Source: Arthrobacter sp. AZCC_0090 (lineage in GTDB: Bacteria; Actinomycetota; Actinomycetes; Actinomycetales; Micrococcaceae). Taken from it: DNA of 64,000 nucleotides. Below are positions 41,101-48,059 of the stretch, piece by piece. Where the stretch lies: contig NZ_JACHEE010000003.1 in assembly GCF_014207375.1 (NCBI RefSeq), forward strand, positions 186,001 to 250,000, written 5' to 3'. Positions within the stretch are counted from its first letter, which is position 1. Each line of letters opens with the position of its first letter. The notes under the pieces are model-generated. The model worked only from the letters and a program-made list of their open reading frames with translations. It made no database searches and was not told the origin of the DNA. The position numbers and the translations under genes are program-made.

Positions 41101-42118
41101 CAATCGGCAACCGCTGTACCTTGGTCCGGTGCGAGTAGCGCGATATACGGGCCGTACCGGTGTCGATGACGTACTTGATGCCGGGAACCGTCAACGATGT
41201 TTCCGCGACATTCGTAGCCAGGATAATCCGCCGCTTACCGCCCGGGTTGAAGACCCTGTGCTGCTCCTGCAAGCTCAAGCGGGCAAACAGCGGCAGGACT
41301 TCGGTTCCCGCCAGCCTTCGGTTGGACGGGATCCGGCCGTTCAGGGCCTCAGCTGCGTCGCGGATCTCGCGCTCGCCGGAGAAGAACACCAGGATGTCTC
41401 CCGGGGCCTCAAGGGCGAGCTCGTCGACGGCGTCGCACACGGCGTCGAGAGGGTCGCGGTCTTCCTCGAGTTCGTCGTCGGACGCGTCTTCATCGCCACC
41501 GCCGGCGGGCTGGGACAGCGGCCGGTAGCGGATTTCCACCGGGTAGGTCCGGCCTGAGACTTCGATGATCGGCGCGGGCTCTTCTTCGCTGCCGAAGTGC
41601 TTGGCGAAACGCTGGGGATCAATGGTGGCCGAGGTGATGATCACCTTCAAGTCCGGCCTCTGCGGCAGGATCCGCTTGAGATAGCCCAGGATGAAGTCGA
41701 TATTGAGGCTGCGCTCGTGCGCCTCGTCGATGATGATGGCACTGTATTTTCGCAGCAGCTTGTCGCGCTGGATTTCTGCGAGCAGGATGCCGTCGGTCAT
41801 GAGCTTGATTTTGGTAGCCTTGCTGACCTCGCCGGTGAACCGGACCTGGAAACCCACTTCCTGCCCGATCTCCACGCCCATCTCAAAGGCGATACGTTCG
41901 GCAACGGTACGCGCGGCAAGGCGGCGCGGCTGGGTGTGGCCGATCAGTCCCTTGTCCCCAAGGCCGAGTTCCAGGCACATCTTGGGGATCTGGGTGGTCT
42001 TGCCGGAGCCGGTTTCGCCGGCGATGATGGTCACCTGGTTTGCGGCGATGGCCGCCATCAGGTCCTCGCGGCGCTCGGAGACGGGCAGCTCTGCGGGGTA
42101 GGAAATATGAAGTGTCAT
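38135..42118 (-). CDS. hrpA: ATP-dependent RNA helicase HrpA (DEAH box)
   Basis: A 1327-aa DEAH/RHA helicase. Motif I is IAGETGSGKTTQIPK near residue 40, motif II IIIDEAHERSLN, motif III ITSATIDPQRF, motif V VLATNVAETSLTVPGI-like ILATNVAETSLTVPG, and motif VI QRSGRCGRVSEG. The long C-terminal part (DUF3418 region) is typical of bacterial HrpA, and the length matches the family (about 1300). The ATG at 42118 follows TAGACT by ten bases; the open frame extends upstream but without a start signal. It acts on RNA; the exact role in actinobacteria is unclear. Confidence 0.93.
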   Translation of the reverse strand: MTLHISYPAELPVSERREDLMAAIAANQVTIIAGETGSGKTTQIPKMCLELGLGDKGLIGHTQPRRLAARTVAERIAFEMGVEIGQEVGFQVRFTGEVSKATKIKLMTDGILLAEIQRDKLLRKYSAIIIDEAHERSLNIDFILGYLKRILPQRPDLKVIITSATIDPQRFAKHFGSEEEPAPIIEVSGRTYPVEIRYRPLSQPAGGGDEDASDDELEEDRDPLDAVCDAVDELALEAPGDILVFFSGEREIRDAAEALNGRIPSNRRLAGTEVLPLFARLSLQEQHRVFNPGGKRRIILATNVAETSLTVPGIKYVIDTGTARISRYSHRTKVQRLPIERVSQASASQRSGRCGRVSEGIAIRLYSEEDFESRPQFTDPEILRTNLAAVILQMTAMGVARGPKDVENFPFVEPPDSRAINDGVTLLRELGALSAARTGEGGAPPTGDSGNGRVSGGLTAVGQKLAQLPVDPRLGRMIVEAGKRGCVKEVMILAAALTIQDPRERPTDKQQLAAEKHARFRDENSDFTGFLNLWNYIQEKQHELSSTQFRRLCRNEFINYLRVREWQDLFQQLRQLAKPLGITIDNKREADPVGNNEGIHISLLSGLLSHIGMLDERKREYAGARGSRFAIFPGSALFKKSPAFVMAAELVETSRLWARVAAKFDPLWAEQVAPDLLKRTYSEPHWSTRTGSVMAHEKVMLYGVPIIPNRRINYGRIDPELSRELFIRHALVEGDWKTHHKFFHRNRALLREIEELETRMRRRDILVDDHTLFEFYDARIGKDVVSERHFDKWWKDARQQDPTLLDFDQSLLMSEDAEALDDSAYPKTWLHKGFELPLSYEFHPVAPGSPPNPSDGVTAEVPVLFLNQLDDAAFRWQIPGQRVELVTALIKSLPKHIRKNFVPAPDVARQAAAALENDFDPASDDLEASLELVLRRIRGHIIPPGSWNWDAVPAHLRVSFKVVDSRGKVLDEGKDLAVLQEQLAPATRRAIAESLGATPAMAARTKGPRGTGTPADRVPASARGNGRGGPIQQPGGFLSEQTGLTEWTFGAIERQVTRTVKGHDVTGFPALVDEGKSVALRVFQTRAEQESAMRSGVIRLLALRVPAPDRYVLEHLNNTEKLTFSQNPHGSVSALIADCVLAAIDKLTPAELPWDKAAFEALYELVRAELIDTVFTVTAVVERVLASTRRIEKQLKGSTSLALISALNDMKSQLEQLVFPGFVAQTGYAQLSQLPRYLAGIEKRLEKLPNNVQRDGLNMSVVQGVEDDYDDAVSALLPGRRAGAELTRVRWMIEELRVSLFAVELGTAYSVSEKRIRTVLNQALAPA

Positions 42119-42131
42119 GGCTGCTGACAGT

Positions 42132-43118
42132 CTACTGTGGCGGCGCGTTGCCTTGCAGTGCATGGCTCCCGGCAGCTTTTTCCAAGCGCCCGGCCATGGT
42201 GCGGGCGTAGTCCTTGAACTCCTCCGGAGAGATGATCTCAAAGTCCATGTCCAGGGCAGCGAGGTGCGCGGCCGGCTGCGCCAGGCTGTCCCAGCCCGCA
42301 CGAAGCAGGGTGGCGTTCCCGCCGTCGTCGCTCAAGCTCGCGAGCTGCGGGCCGACGACGGCGGCCACCTCGCCGATGGGGGCATGGAGGCGCACGACGA
42401 CGTCGTAGCGGTAAGGCGAGCGGGTCACGGATCGCTGGACGTAGTCTGCGAGGTCCTTGGCCGGCAGGGGTCGCGGCACATATTTTTTCCGTTCAACCGG
42501 CAGGGAAACGATGCGGTCCGCGCGGAACGTGCGCCAGTCCTCCCGGTCGACGTCCCATGCCACCAGGTACCAGCGGCGCCCGGTGTCCACCAAACGGTAC
42601 GGTTCCACGAGGCGGCGGCCAGCGTCGCTATCGGCCTTGACGTAGTCAAAACTGAGTTGCCGTTTGTCCGCGATTGCCGCCGAGACCACCGTGAGCTGCT
42701 GGGGATCCACCGATGCCGCATTGCTGGGCAAGGTGGTGACCGCGGCCTTGAGCATCGCGAATTTAGGGCGGAGGCGTGAGGGGAGCACCTGTTCGAGTTT
42801 GGCGAGTGCGCGTACTGACGCCTCCCCAATGCCAGCCACAGGGCCTGCCGCAACTGAGTTCAGTCCCAAAGCGACGGCAAGGGCTTCGTTGTCGTCGAGC
42901 AGCAGGGGTGGGAGTTGGGCTCCGGCACCCAATTGGTAGCCACCGGCGATGCCGGGCGAGGCATGGATGGGATAGCCGAGGTTGCGGAGCTTATCGATGT
43001 CGCGGCGAACGGTGCGCTCGGTGACGCCCATGCGGTTGGCCAATGCCGGACCTGTCCATTCACGCCGGACCTGCAACAAGGACAACAATTGCAGCAGCCG
43101 CGCGGACGTTTGGATCAT
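42132..43118 (-). CDS. WYL-domain transcriptional regulator (DeoR-type HTH)
   Basis: A 328-aa regulator. An N-terminal HTH_11 domain (RLLQLLSLLQVRREWTGPAL, ERTVRRDIDKLRNLGYPIHA) is followed by a WYL domain (LVDTGRRWYLVAWDVDREDW, FRADRIVSL) and a WCX extension. WYL domains are thought to sense nucleic-acid or nucleotide ligands. The ATG at 43118 follows TACATT by seven bases, indicating a leaderless mRNA. It is followed by hrpA on the same strand with 13 bases between, so the two may be co-transcribed. Confidence 0.88.
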   Translation of the reverse strand: MIQTSARLLQLLSLLQVRREWTGPALANRMGVTERTVRRDIDKLRNLGYPIHASPGIAGGYQLGAGAQLPPLLLDDNEALAVALGLNSVAAGPVAGIGEASVRALAKLEQVLPSRLRPKFAMLKAAVTTLPSNAASVDPQQLTVVSAAIADKRQLSFDYVKADSDAGRRLVEPYRLVDTGRRWYLVAWDVDREDWRTFRADRIVSLPVERKKYVPRPLPAKDLADYVQRSVTRSPYRYDVVVRLHAPIGEVAAVVGPQLASLSDDGGNATLLRAGWDSLAQPAAHLAALDMDFEIISPEEFKDYARTMAGRLEKAAGSHALQGNAPPQ

Positions 43119-43125
43119 GGCATTG

Positions 43126-43131
43126 AATGTA
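43126..43131 (-). promoter_or_regulatory. -10 element of a leaderless promoter (WYL regulator)
   Basis: TACATT on the minus strand ends seven bases before the ATG at 43118. Confidence 0.5.
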
Positions 43132-43224
43132 GCCCACAATGCGGACAATAGTCGTCCCCATTGGGTTCTAGGCTGTGTCCGAGCCCCCGGCGCAGGACGC
43201 ATCCCGCACGAGGGCCCGGACAGG

Positions 43225-43250
43225 GCGTAGTTAGAAGGCGTAGTTAGAAG
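43225..43250 (-). repeat. 13-bp tandem repeat containing the stop of the 56-aa gene
   Basis: On the minus strand GTCTTCTAACTAC (Val-Phe-stop, the real end) is followed directly by GCCTTCTAACTAC (Ala-Phe-stop). The second stop is shifted by one reading frame. Confidence 0.88.
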
Positions 43251-43414
43251 ACGCGAAGCGTCGAGTAAGGGCTGCTGGGCAGTTCCCGTGCGGTCCAAGG
43301 CTGTTCTGAACGGACGGGGGGAAGGTGGCCGCGGCCATCCCGAAGAACTGTTGAGACGGTAGCAGCGGCAGTGATGACGAGGATGATGAACACCAAGATT
43401 CCGACGATTTCCAT
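43244..43414 (-). CDS. small membrane protein (56 aa)
   Basis: A 56-residue protein. One N-terminal transmembrane helix (residues 2-22, EIVGILVFIILVITAAATVS) is followed by a hydrophilic tail with DGRGHLPPVRSEQPW, which resembles small membrane proteins I recall from related Arthrobacter-type genomes. No function is known. It is divergent from a GlxA-type regulator with a 10-bp inverted repeat between them, so it may be that regulator's target. GGAG lies unusually close to the ATG. Its stop region is duplicated. Confidence 0.7.
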   Translation of the reverse strand: MEIVGILVFIILVITAAATVSTVLRDGRGHLPPVRSEQPWTARELPSSPYSTLRVF

Positions 43415-43449
43415 GTCTCCATCGTGTTCCTGATCCGGTTCACAAAACA

Positions 43450-43486
43450 GTGGCAGAAATGACCCTTTTAGGCAATTTTCTGCCAC
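43450..43486. promoter_or_regulatory. inverted repeat between the GlxA-type regulator and the 56-aa gene
   Basis: GTGGCAGAAA and TTTCTGCCAC form a perfect 10-bp dyad with a 17-base spacer, ending ten bases before the regulator's ATG. It is well placed to be an autoregulatory operator for both divergent genes. Confidence 0.6.
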
Positions 43487-43495
43487 ACTGGAACT

Positions 43496-44464
43496 ATGTT
43501 GAAAACGGTGGCAATCATTGTGGTTCCCAACTTCTCGATCTTCGAGTTCGGGACCGCCTACGAGGTCTTTGGCATTGATCGCAAGGACCGGGGGAGTGGC
43601 GTTCCCAGCTTTGACTTCAGGGTGTGTACCCCTGTCCCAGGCGATGTCAAAATGAAGTCCGGCCTGTCGATGCACGTCGGCCTGGGATTGGAGGCCACGG
43701 CCGATGCAGACCTCGTCATCATGGCTCCGTATGGCAGGGACGAGGATGTTCCGGAATCCGTACTAGATGCGCTGAGGGCGGCACACGCGCGCGGGGCTTG
43801 GGTCATGTCTATATGTTCCGGAGCGTACGCACTTGCGCGTGCCGGGCTCTTGGACGGGCGCCGCTGCACCACGCATTGGCACTATTCACAGGACCTGGCC
43901 AGCAGGTATCCGAAGATCCATGTAGATGAGAACGTGCTCTACGTCCAGGACGGAACACTCATCACGAGTGCGGGCACGGCGGCTGGTATTGACGCATGCC
44001 TGCATCTGGTCCGAGTGGAGTTGGGCGCCAATGTCGCAGCAGCCATTGCACGCGACATGGTGGTTCCGCCGCACCGGGACGGCGGCCAAGCCCAATTCAT
44101 CGATCGGCCCATGCCCACGTGCGGCTCCGCCCCAATGGAGGCCCTGCTGCGCTGGATGGTGGAGAACCTTGAGAGGGACCACAGCGTCAACGAACTGGCA
44201 GCCCGGCTGCACATGTCCGCCCGGACCTTCGCACGCCGGTTCCGGGCCGAAACAGGTGCCACGCCGGCGGCTTGGCTCAACTCGCAACGCGTGCTCCGGG
44301 CACAGGAACTCCTGGAAACCACCGAACTGAACATTGACGAAGTTGCACGGGAAGCAGGGTTCGGGCATTCCGTGCTGCTGCGGCACCACTTCGCCAAGGT
44401 CCTGGCCACGAGCCCGCAGTCGTACCGGAGAGCTTTCCGTGGCCAATTGGCCGAGGTCGGCTAG
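43496..44464 (+). CDS. GlxA-family transcriptional regulator (DJ-1/PfpI + AraC HTH)
   Basis: A 322-aa protein. The N-terminal DJ-1/PfpI-like glutamine amidotransferase fold includes the nucleophile-elbow segment WVMSICSGAYALARAG, with Cys at the usual place. Two AraC-type helix-turn-helices form the C-terminus (HSVNELAARLHMSARTFARRFR; LNIDEVAREAGFGHSVLLRHHF). GlxA relatives control catabolic genes in response to small metabolites. A perfect inverted repeat lies just upstream. Its stop overlaps that of the convergent emfourin gene. Confidence 0.9.
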   Translation: MLKTVAIIVVPNFSIFEFGTAYEVFGIDRKDRGSGVPSFDFRVCTPVPGDVKMKSGLSMHVGLGLEATADADLVIMAPYGRDEDVPESVLDALRAAHARGAWVMSICSGAYALARAGLLDGRRCTTHWHYSQDLASRYPKIHVDENVLYVQDGTLITSAGTAAGIDACLHLVRVELGANVAAAIARDMVVPPHRDGGQAQFIDRPMPTCGSAPMEALLRWMVENLERDHSVNELAARLHMSARTFARRFRAETGATPAAWLNSQRVLRAQELLETTELNIDEVAREAGFGHSVLLRHHFAKVLATSPQSYRRAFRGQLAEVG

Positions 44465-44769
44465 CGGAGGGTTTCCCGGCCCTCTACCTTGGCACTCTCC
44501 ACGAGGGTGTGCCATGGCCCCGTGACAGCGGTTTCCGGGAGCGTTGCCCGGTGTTGCCCCGCGCGGATCGAATACATGAACCGATCGGCTTGCCCGGCCG
44601 CTCTCCCGGCTGCCTGCGCGGCCGCTAGTGCGCGGGACGGCACCTGGTCCCAAGGGCAGGCTTCAACAATCGGCATCCAGCGTTGCTTGTCTTCGGGGCT
44701 GGCGGCATCTACGGTCCAGACGCGCGTGATCGCGGCGACCCCGCCGCTGCGCTGGACGGTGATTTTCAT
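44461..44769 (-). CDS. emfourin-type inhibitor of protealysin-like peptidase
   Basis: A 102-aa protein resembling emfourin, the inhibitor encoded next to protealysin-type M4 peptidases. It starts MKITVQRSGGVAAITRVWTV and has the central DRFMYSIRAGQHRATLPE strand region. There is no signal peptide, so it should act where the peptidase is made, in the cytoplasm. It is the second gene of a two-gene unit, 33 bases after the M4 peptidase gene. The assignment rests on similarity plus this context. Confidence 0.82.
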   Translation of the reverse strand: MKITVQRSGGVAAITRVWTVDAASPEDKQRWMPIVEACPWDQVPSRALAAAQAAGRAAGQADRFMYSIRAGQHRATLPETAVTGPWHTLVESAKVEGRETLR

Positions 44770-44802
44770 GTTTGACGGCTTCCACTGCTCTGGAATGTGT
44801 TG

Positions 44803-45846
44803 CTAGAGCTTTACCTTCACAGTTTCCCACGCCTTCAAGACGGCGTCATGCTCGGACGAACCAGCGCCGAACAGTTCCTCTGCCGACGCCGCGGTTGCCT
44901 TGGCGAAGCGCCGGAAGGTACACGTTGCGGGCAGGGAACCGCTTGCCAGGGTGTTGTACCAGATCTGCCCCGGCGCCTCCCACGCATTGCCGCCCAGCTC
45001 CAGGGCAACTATGGAGAAAGCCCGGTTGGGGATGCCTGAGTTGATGTGGACACCGCCGTTGTCCGCAGTGGTGCGGACATACGTATCCATGGAGTCCGGT
45101 TGCGGATCCTTCCCGAGCACGTCGTCGTCGTACGCGGTGCCGGGTGCCTTCATTGAACGGAGCGCGGCGCCTTGAACGGCATCGGTGAACAAGCCCTCGC
45201 CGATCAGCCAGCTGGCCTCGGCCGCGGATTGTTTTTTGGCGTGCTGCTCCACCAGGACCCCAAAAACGTCGGACATGGATTCGTTGAGGGCTCCGGCCTG
45301 GTTCCGATAGGCGAGGGCCGCTGTGTACTGGGTGACGCCGTGGGCAAGTTCGTGCCCGATCACACTGAGCGACTTCGTGAATCGCTGGAAGATCTCGCCG
45401 TCACCGTCACCGAAGACCATCTGGCTGCCGTTCCAAAACGCATTGTCGTATAGCTGGCCGTAGTGGACAGTAGCATCGAGTTTCAACCCGACGCCGTCGA
45501 TTGAATTCCTGCTGAACACCTCTGCGTAGAGCCTGTGGGTTTCGCCCAGTCCGTCGTAGGCTTCGTCGGCGGCTGCGTCGCCCGTGGCCGCACCGCCCTC
45601 CTTGCGGACAAGCTTGCCGGGCAGGACCTCTGCAGATTCGGCGTCGTAGATGGTCCGTTTGGGAGGTCCGGGCTTGGCCTGGCGCGCCGTGGGCACCGGG
45701 GCCGGCACAGGAAGCGCGCGGACCGCCTGAAGGGACTTGATCTGGAGCAGGGATTCCTTGGCCGCGCGTGCAATGATCCGCAGACGGGGCTCATTCTGGG
45801 CTGCCAACCTGCGCAGCATGTAGGGCGGAATAATGGAACAGATCAC
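44803..45846 (-). CDS. protealysin-like M4 neutral metallopeptidase
   Basis: A 347-aa thermolysin-family zinc peptidase. A short N-terminal propeptide with IIPPYMLRRLA (the PPL-type motif of protealysins) replaces a signal peptide. The zinc site is HELAHGVTQ (HExxH) with the third ligand Glu in ALNESMSDVFG. The C-terminal domain has the catalytic His in DNGGVHINSGIPNRAF. Proteins of this group lack secretion signals and are thought to act on intracellular or host targets. The adjacent emfourin-type gene supplies a likely inhibitor. Confidence 0.93.
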   Translation of the reverse strand: MICSIIPPYMLRRLAAQNEPRLRIIARAAKESLLQIKSLQAVRALPVPAPVPTARQAKPGPPKRTIYDAESAEVLPGKLVRKEGGAATGDAAADEAYDGLGETHRLYAEVFSRNSIDGVGLKLDATVHYGQLYDNAFWNGSQMVFGDGDGEIFQRFTKSLSVIGHELAHGVTQYTAALAYRNQAGALNESMSDVFGVLVEQHAKKQSAAEASWLIGEGLFTDAVQGAALRSMKAPGTAYDDDVLGKDPQPDSMDTYVRTTADNGGVHINSGIPNRAFSIVALELGGNAWEAPGQIWYNTLASGSLPATCTFRRFAKATAASAEELFGAGSSEHDAVLKAWETVKVKL

Positions 45847-45941
45847 GGCGAACCCTTTCGTACCTGGTGGACTTGACCGGGTACGAACAGCTTAGGAGCG
45901 GGCGCCGACATTTTGGCCGGGTCGGCGCGGCATGTCCGCCA

Positions 45942-46112
45942 TCACGTCAAATGAGAGGCTTCCACCGGGCAGGGGGGCAAAGGTTCCGGGTCGTTTTCGG
46001 AACCTTTGAGGATCCGTTGCAGTTTGCCAAGGTCCACGATGCCGTTGCCCCATGCCAATTCGATTTCATAGAGGGCTTGTTTGTTGCGGCGGGCGGCTTC
46101 ACAGTCCGGCAT
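45942..46112 (-). CDS. small hypothetical protein (56 aa)
   Basis: I do not recognise it. The predicted product starts MPDCEAARRNKQALYEIELA and is mostly helical with a Pro-rich tail. Third codon positions are GC-rich like real genes here. AAGGA lies six bases before the ATG. It overlaps the preceding 49-aa frame by 14 bases in another reading frame. It could be the second gene of a tiny operon, or half of a frameshifted gene. Confidence 0.45.
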   Translation of the reverse strand: MPDCEAARRNKQALYEIELAWGNGIVDLGKLQRILKGSENDPEPLPPCPVEASHLT

Positions 46113-46248
46113 CGTTGTCCTTGGGTTCCGCGCGAAGGATGGTTGCGAGTTGTGCCGCTGGCAGGCGCGAGAGTTTCCTGGCAAGGACCGGGGCTTTGGC
46201 TTCGAGCTCCGGGAACGCAGTCGCGGGCTCCACTTTTGGTATCTGCAC
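46099..46248 (-). CDS. small hypothetical protein (49 aa)
   Basis: I do not recognise it. From a GTG at 46248 (or at 46233) the frame encodes a helical peptide containing FPELEAKAPVLARKLSRL and LATILRAEPKDNDAGL. Codon use is gene-like, but no ribosome binding site is visible. Its last 14 bases are shared with the start of the next small frame. It lies downstream of the tRNA-Arg terminator and upstream of the M4 peptidase gene. Confidence 0.38.
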   Translation of the reverse strand: MQIPKVEPATAFPELEAKAPVLARKLSRLPAAQLATILRAEPKDNDAGL

Positions 46249-46336
46249 AAGAACGTTGTGGAGGGAGGGAGCAAAACGTGACGCGGTTTTTCCACATATT
46301 TTTCAATTTGCCACGCCACCAACTCGCCGGTCGAAG

Positions 46337-46371
46337 CAAAAACCCCGCCAGTTCCTTGAACTGGCGAGGTT
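46337..46371 (-). terminator. Rho-independent terminator of tRNA-Arg
   Basis: A 14-bp stem (AACCTCGCCAGTTC / GAACTGGCGGGGTT, one G-T pair) with a three-base loop is followed on the minus strand by TTTTTGC. Confidence 0.9.
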
Positions 46372-46376
46372 TTCTG

Positions 46377-46452
46377 TGGTGCCCTCGATAGGATTCGAAC
46401 CTACGGCCTTCTGCTCCGGAGGCAGACGCTCTATCCCCTGAGCTACGAGGGC
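46377..46452 (-). tRNA. tRNA-Arg (anticodon CCG)
   Basis: A 76-nt cloverleaf. The acceptor strand is GCCCTCG with its partner CGAGGGC, the D loop contains CAGGGGA, the anticodon stem TCTGC / GCAGA encloses CTCCGGA (anticodon CCG, reading CGG), and the T loop is TTCGAAT. The 3' CCA is encoded at 46377-46379. Confidence 0.97.
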
Positions 46453-46538
46453 ATCCGGGGCTCCCATCCGTTGCCGGAGGGACGTCCATGAGCTTAGCAG
46501 GTCACCGCGCCGCAATGGAAAACGGGCCGGGCGCGCCG

Positions 46539-48059
46539 TCAGTAGCCGGCGAAAGAGTCCACGTGGATCCGTCGGGCTCCGGCGTGGCGGGCGGCAGCGC
46601 GAAGGGTGTCCACGTTTGCCGGGGACCCGGATACGTACACGTCCCGCCCGGCGACATCCGGGACGAGTTCCCGCAGGGAGTCGCCATCGATCCGGGTCCG
46701 TCCGGCGTCGCGCATGAACGACGGCGGTGGGGAACCGTCTGCCACGCGCGAAATGATCCGCGCCCCAGATGCCTCCAGAACATCGCTTCCGGCAAGCTCG
46801 GCAGCGCTGGGGGCGAGGTACAGCACCACGATGTCCCTTCGTTGGGAATCGACCGACGCCAGCTGGGACAAGAAAGGTGTGATCCCGATTCCTGCCGCGA
46901 TGAGCAGCAGGGGTTTCCCGGCGTCGGGCGGTAGGACGAAGTCGCCGCCCACGGTGGTGCCACGAACGCACTCGCCAGGCTCCAGGGCGAGCAATGCGCG
47001 CTTCGCTGCCGAGACAGGCTCCGCCGTGCCGACGCCGAATGTCACCTCGGGTGCGCCCGGTGCGCTGGTCATGCTGAAGACCCGTCGGCGTCCCTTCCCG
47101 TCGGAGCGGGAGTGCGGGAGGTTGAGTTCCATAAACTGCCCTGGGAGGAAGCGAACGGGCCGTCGCGGCTCGAAACGGAATTCGGTAGTGAACGGAGTCA
47201 AAGGACGGGAACCCTTGAACGTCAGCAGGACCCCACTCCGTTGTCCCACGAGGAATGCGAGGAAGTTGCCGATGAGGAGCGCGAGCTCGGGCGAGTTGGC
47301 GACGATGCCAAGGTTGAACGGCACCGCAAAAAATATGCCGACGACGACGGCCAGCGCCACTTGCTGCCAGCGGCGGGGTGGCAAAGTGAGGGGTTCTGTG
47401 AGCATGAAGCCGACGAAGAACAGGAGCGGCTGCTGCGAGATCGGCTGCCAGAGCGCTGGTCCGAACGCCATGCCGCCTCTCAGGAGCACAGCGCACGCAA
47501 TGGACCCCGCCACCACGAGGAAAGTGCACGCCATCAGCACCTTCAGCGTCCGGTACAGCACCAGCAGGACCCCGGGAACCAGAAGCCACAGCATGGCCGG
47601 AGTGGCCGCCCACCACGTGGCGATGTTCAAACCAGTGAGACCGGCAATGAAGGCGCCCGCGGCGGCAGGATTGAAAATGTGCCGGCCCCGGAAAGCCAAC
47701 ACGTATTTGGACAGCGATGCCAGGACGCACGCCAAAGCGATTCCGGCGAGATCGGGCAGGTGAACGGAAGGAACTAGTTCGGTCGGCCAGAACAGGAAGT
47801 ACAACAGCAAGCCGGTGATAAGTGATGACTCCGAATGCGGCCGCACCCTGAACAGCACGGCCGCGAGTCGGCTGGACACGTATGTCAGTCCCAGGCACAG
47901 CAGCAGGTGGACCAGCATTTCCGGCAGGCCGAAGGTCAGCCAGCCAAGGACGTTCAACACCAGGCTGTACACCACAAGAACCGCGAGGACCCAGAGGATC
48001 AGCCGGTACATCGTGAAACGGCCAAGCCAGGCGTCCGCACGCGCTTTGAGGGCAATCAT
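46539..48059 (-). CDS. NqrB/RnfD-like membrane domain fused to FAD/NAD(P) reductase domain
   Basis: A 506-aa protein. The N-terminal half has about nine hydrophobic helices of the NqrB/RnfD type (ILGW-like LILWVLAVLVVYSLVLNVLG; YVLAFRGRHIFNPAAAGAF; ATWWAATPAML). The C-terminal half is a ferredoxin-NADP reductase-like domain with the flavin motif RRRVFSMTSAPG, LLIAAGIGITPFLSQL and the pyridine-nucleotide end DVYVSGSP. It should carry electrons from cytosolic NAD(P)H through the membrane to flavins outside. Its ATG overlaps the apbE stop (ATGA). The gene order with apbE and an FMN-binding lipoprotein supports an extracytosolic flavin electron-transfer system. Confidence 0.85.
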   Translation of the reverse strand: MIALKARADAWLGRFTMYRLILWVLAVLVVYSLVLNVLGWLTFGLPEMLVHLLLCLGLTYVSSRLAAVLFRVRPHSESSLITGLLLYFLFWPTELVPSVHLPDLAGIALACVLASLSKYVLAFRGRHIFNPAAAGAFIAGLTGLNIATWWAATPAMLWLLVPGVLLVLYRTLKVLMACTFLVVAGSIACAVLLRGGMAFGPALWQPISQQPLLFFVGFMLTEPLTLPPRRWQQVALAVVVGIFFAVPFNLGIVANSPELALLIGNFLAFLVGQRSGVLLTFKGSRPLTPFTTEFRFEPRRPVRFLPGQFMELNLPHSRSDGKGRRRVFSMTSAPGAPEVTFGVGTAEPVSAAKRALLALEPGECVRGTTVGGDFVLPPDAGKPLLLIAAGIGITPFLSQLASVDSQRRDIVVLYLAPSAAELAGSDVLEASGARIISRVADGSPPPSFMRDAGRTRIDGDSLRELVPDVAGRDVYVSGSPANVDTLRAAARHAGARRIHVDSFAGY

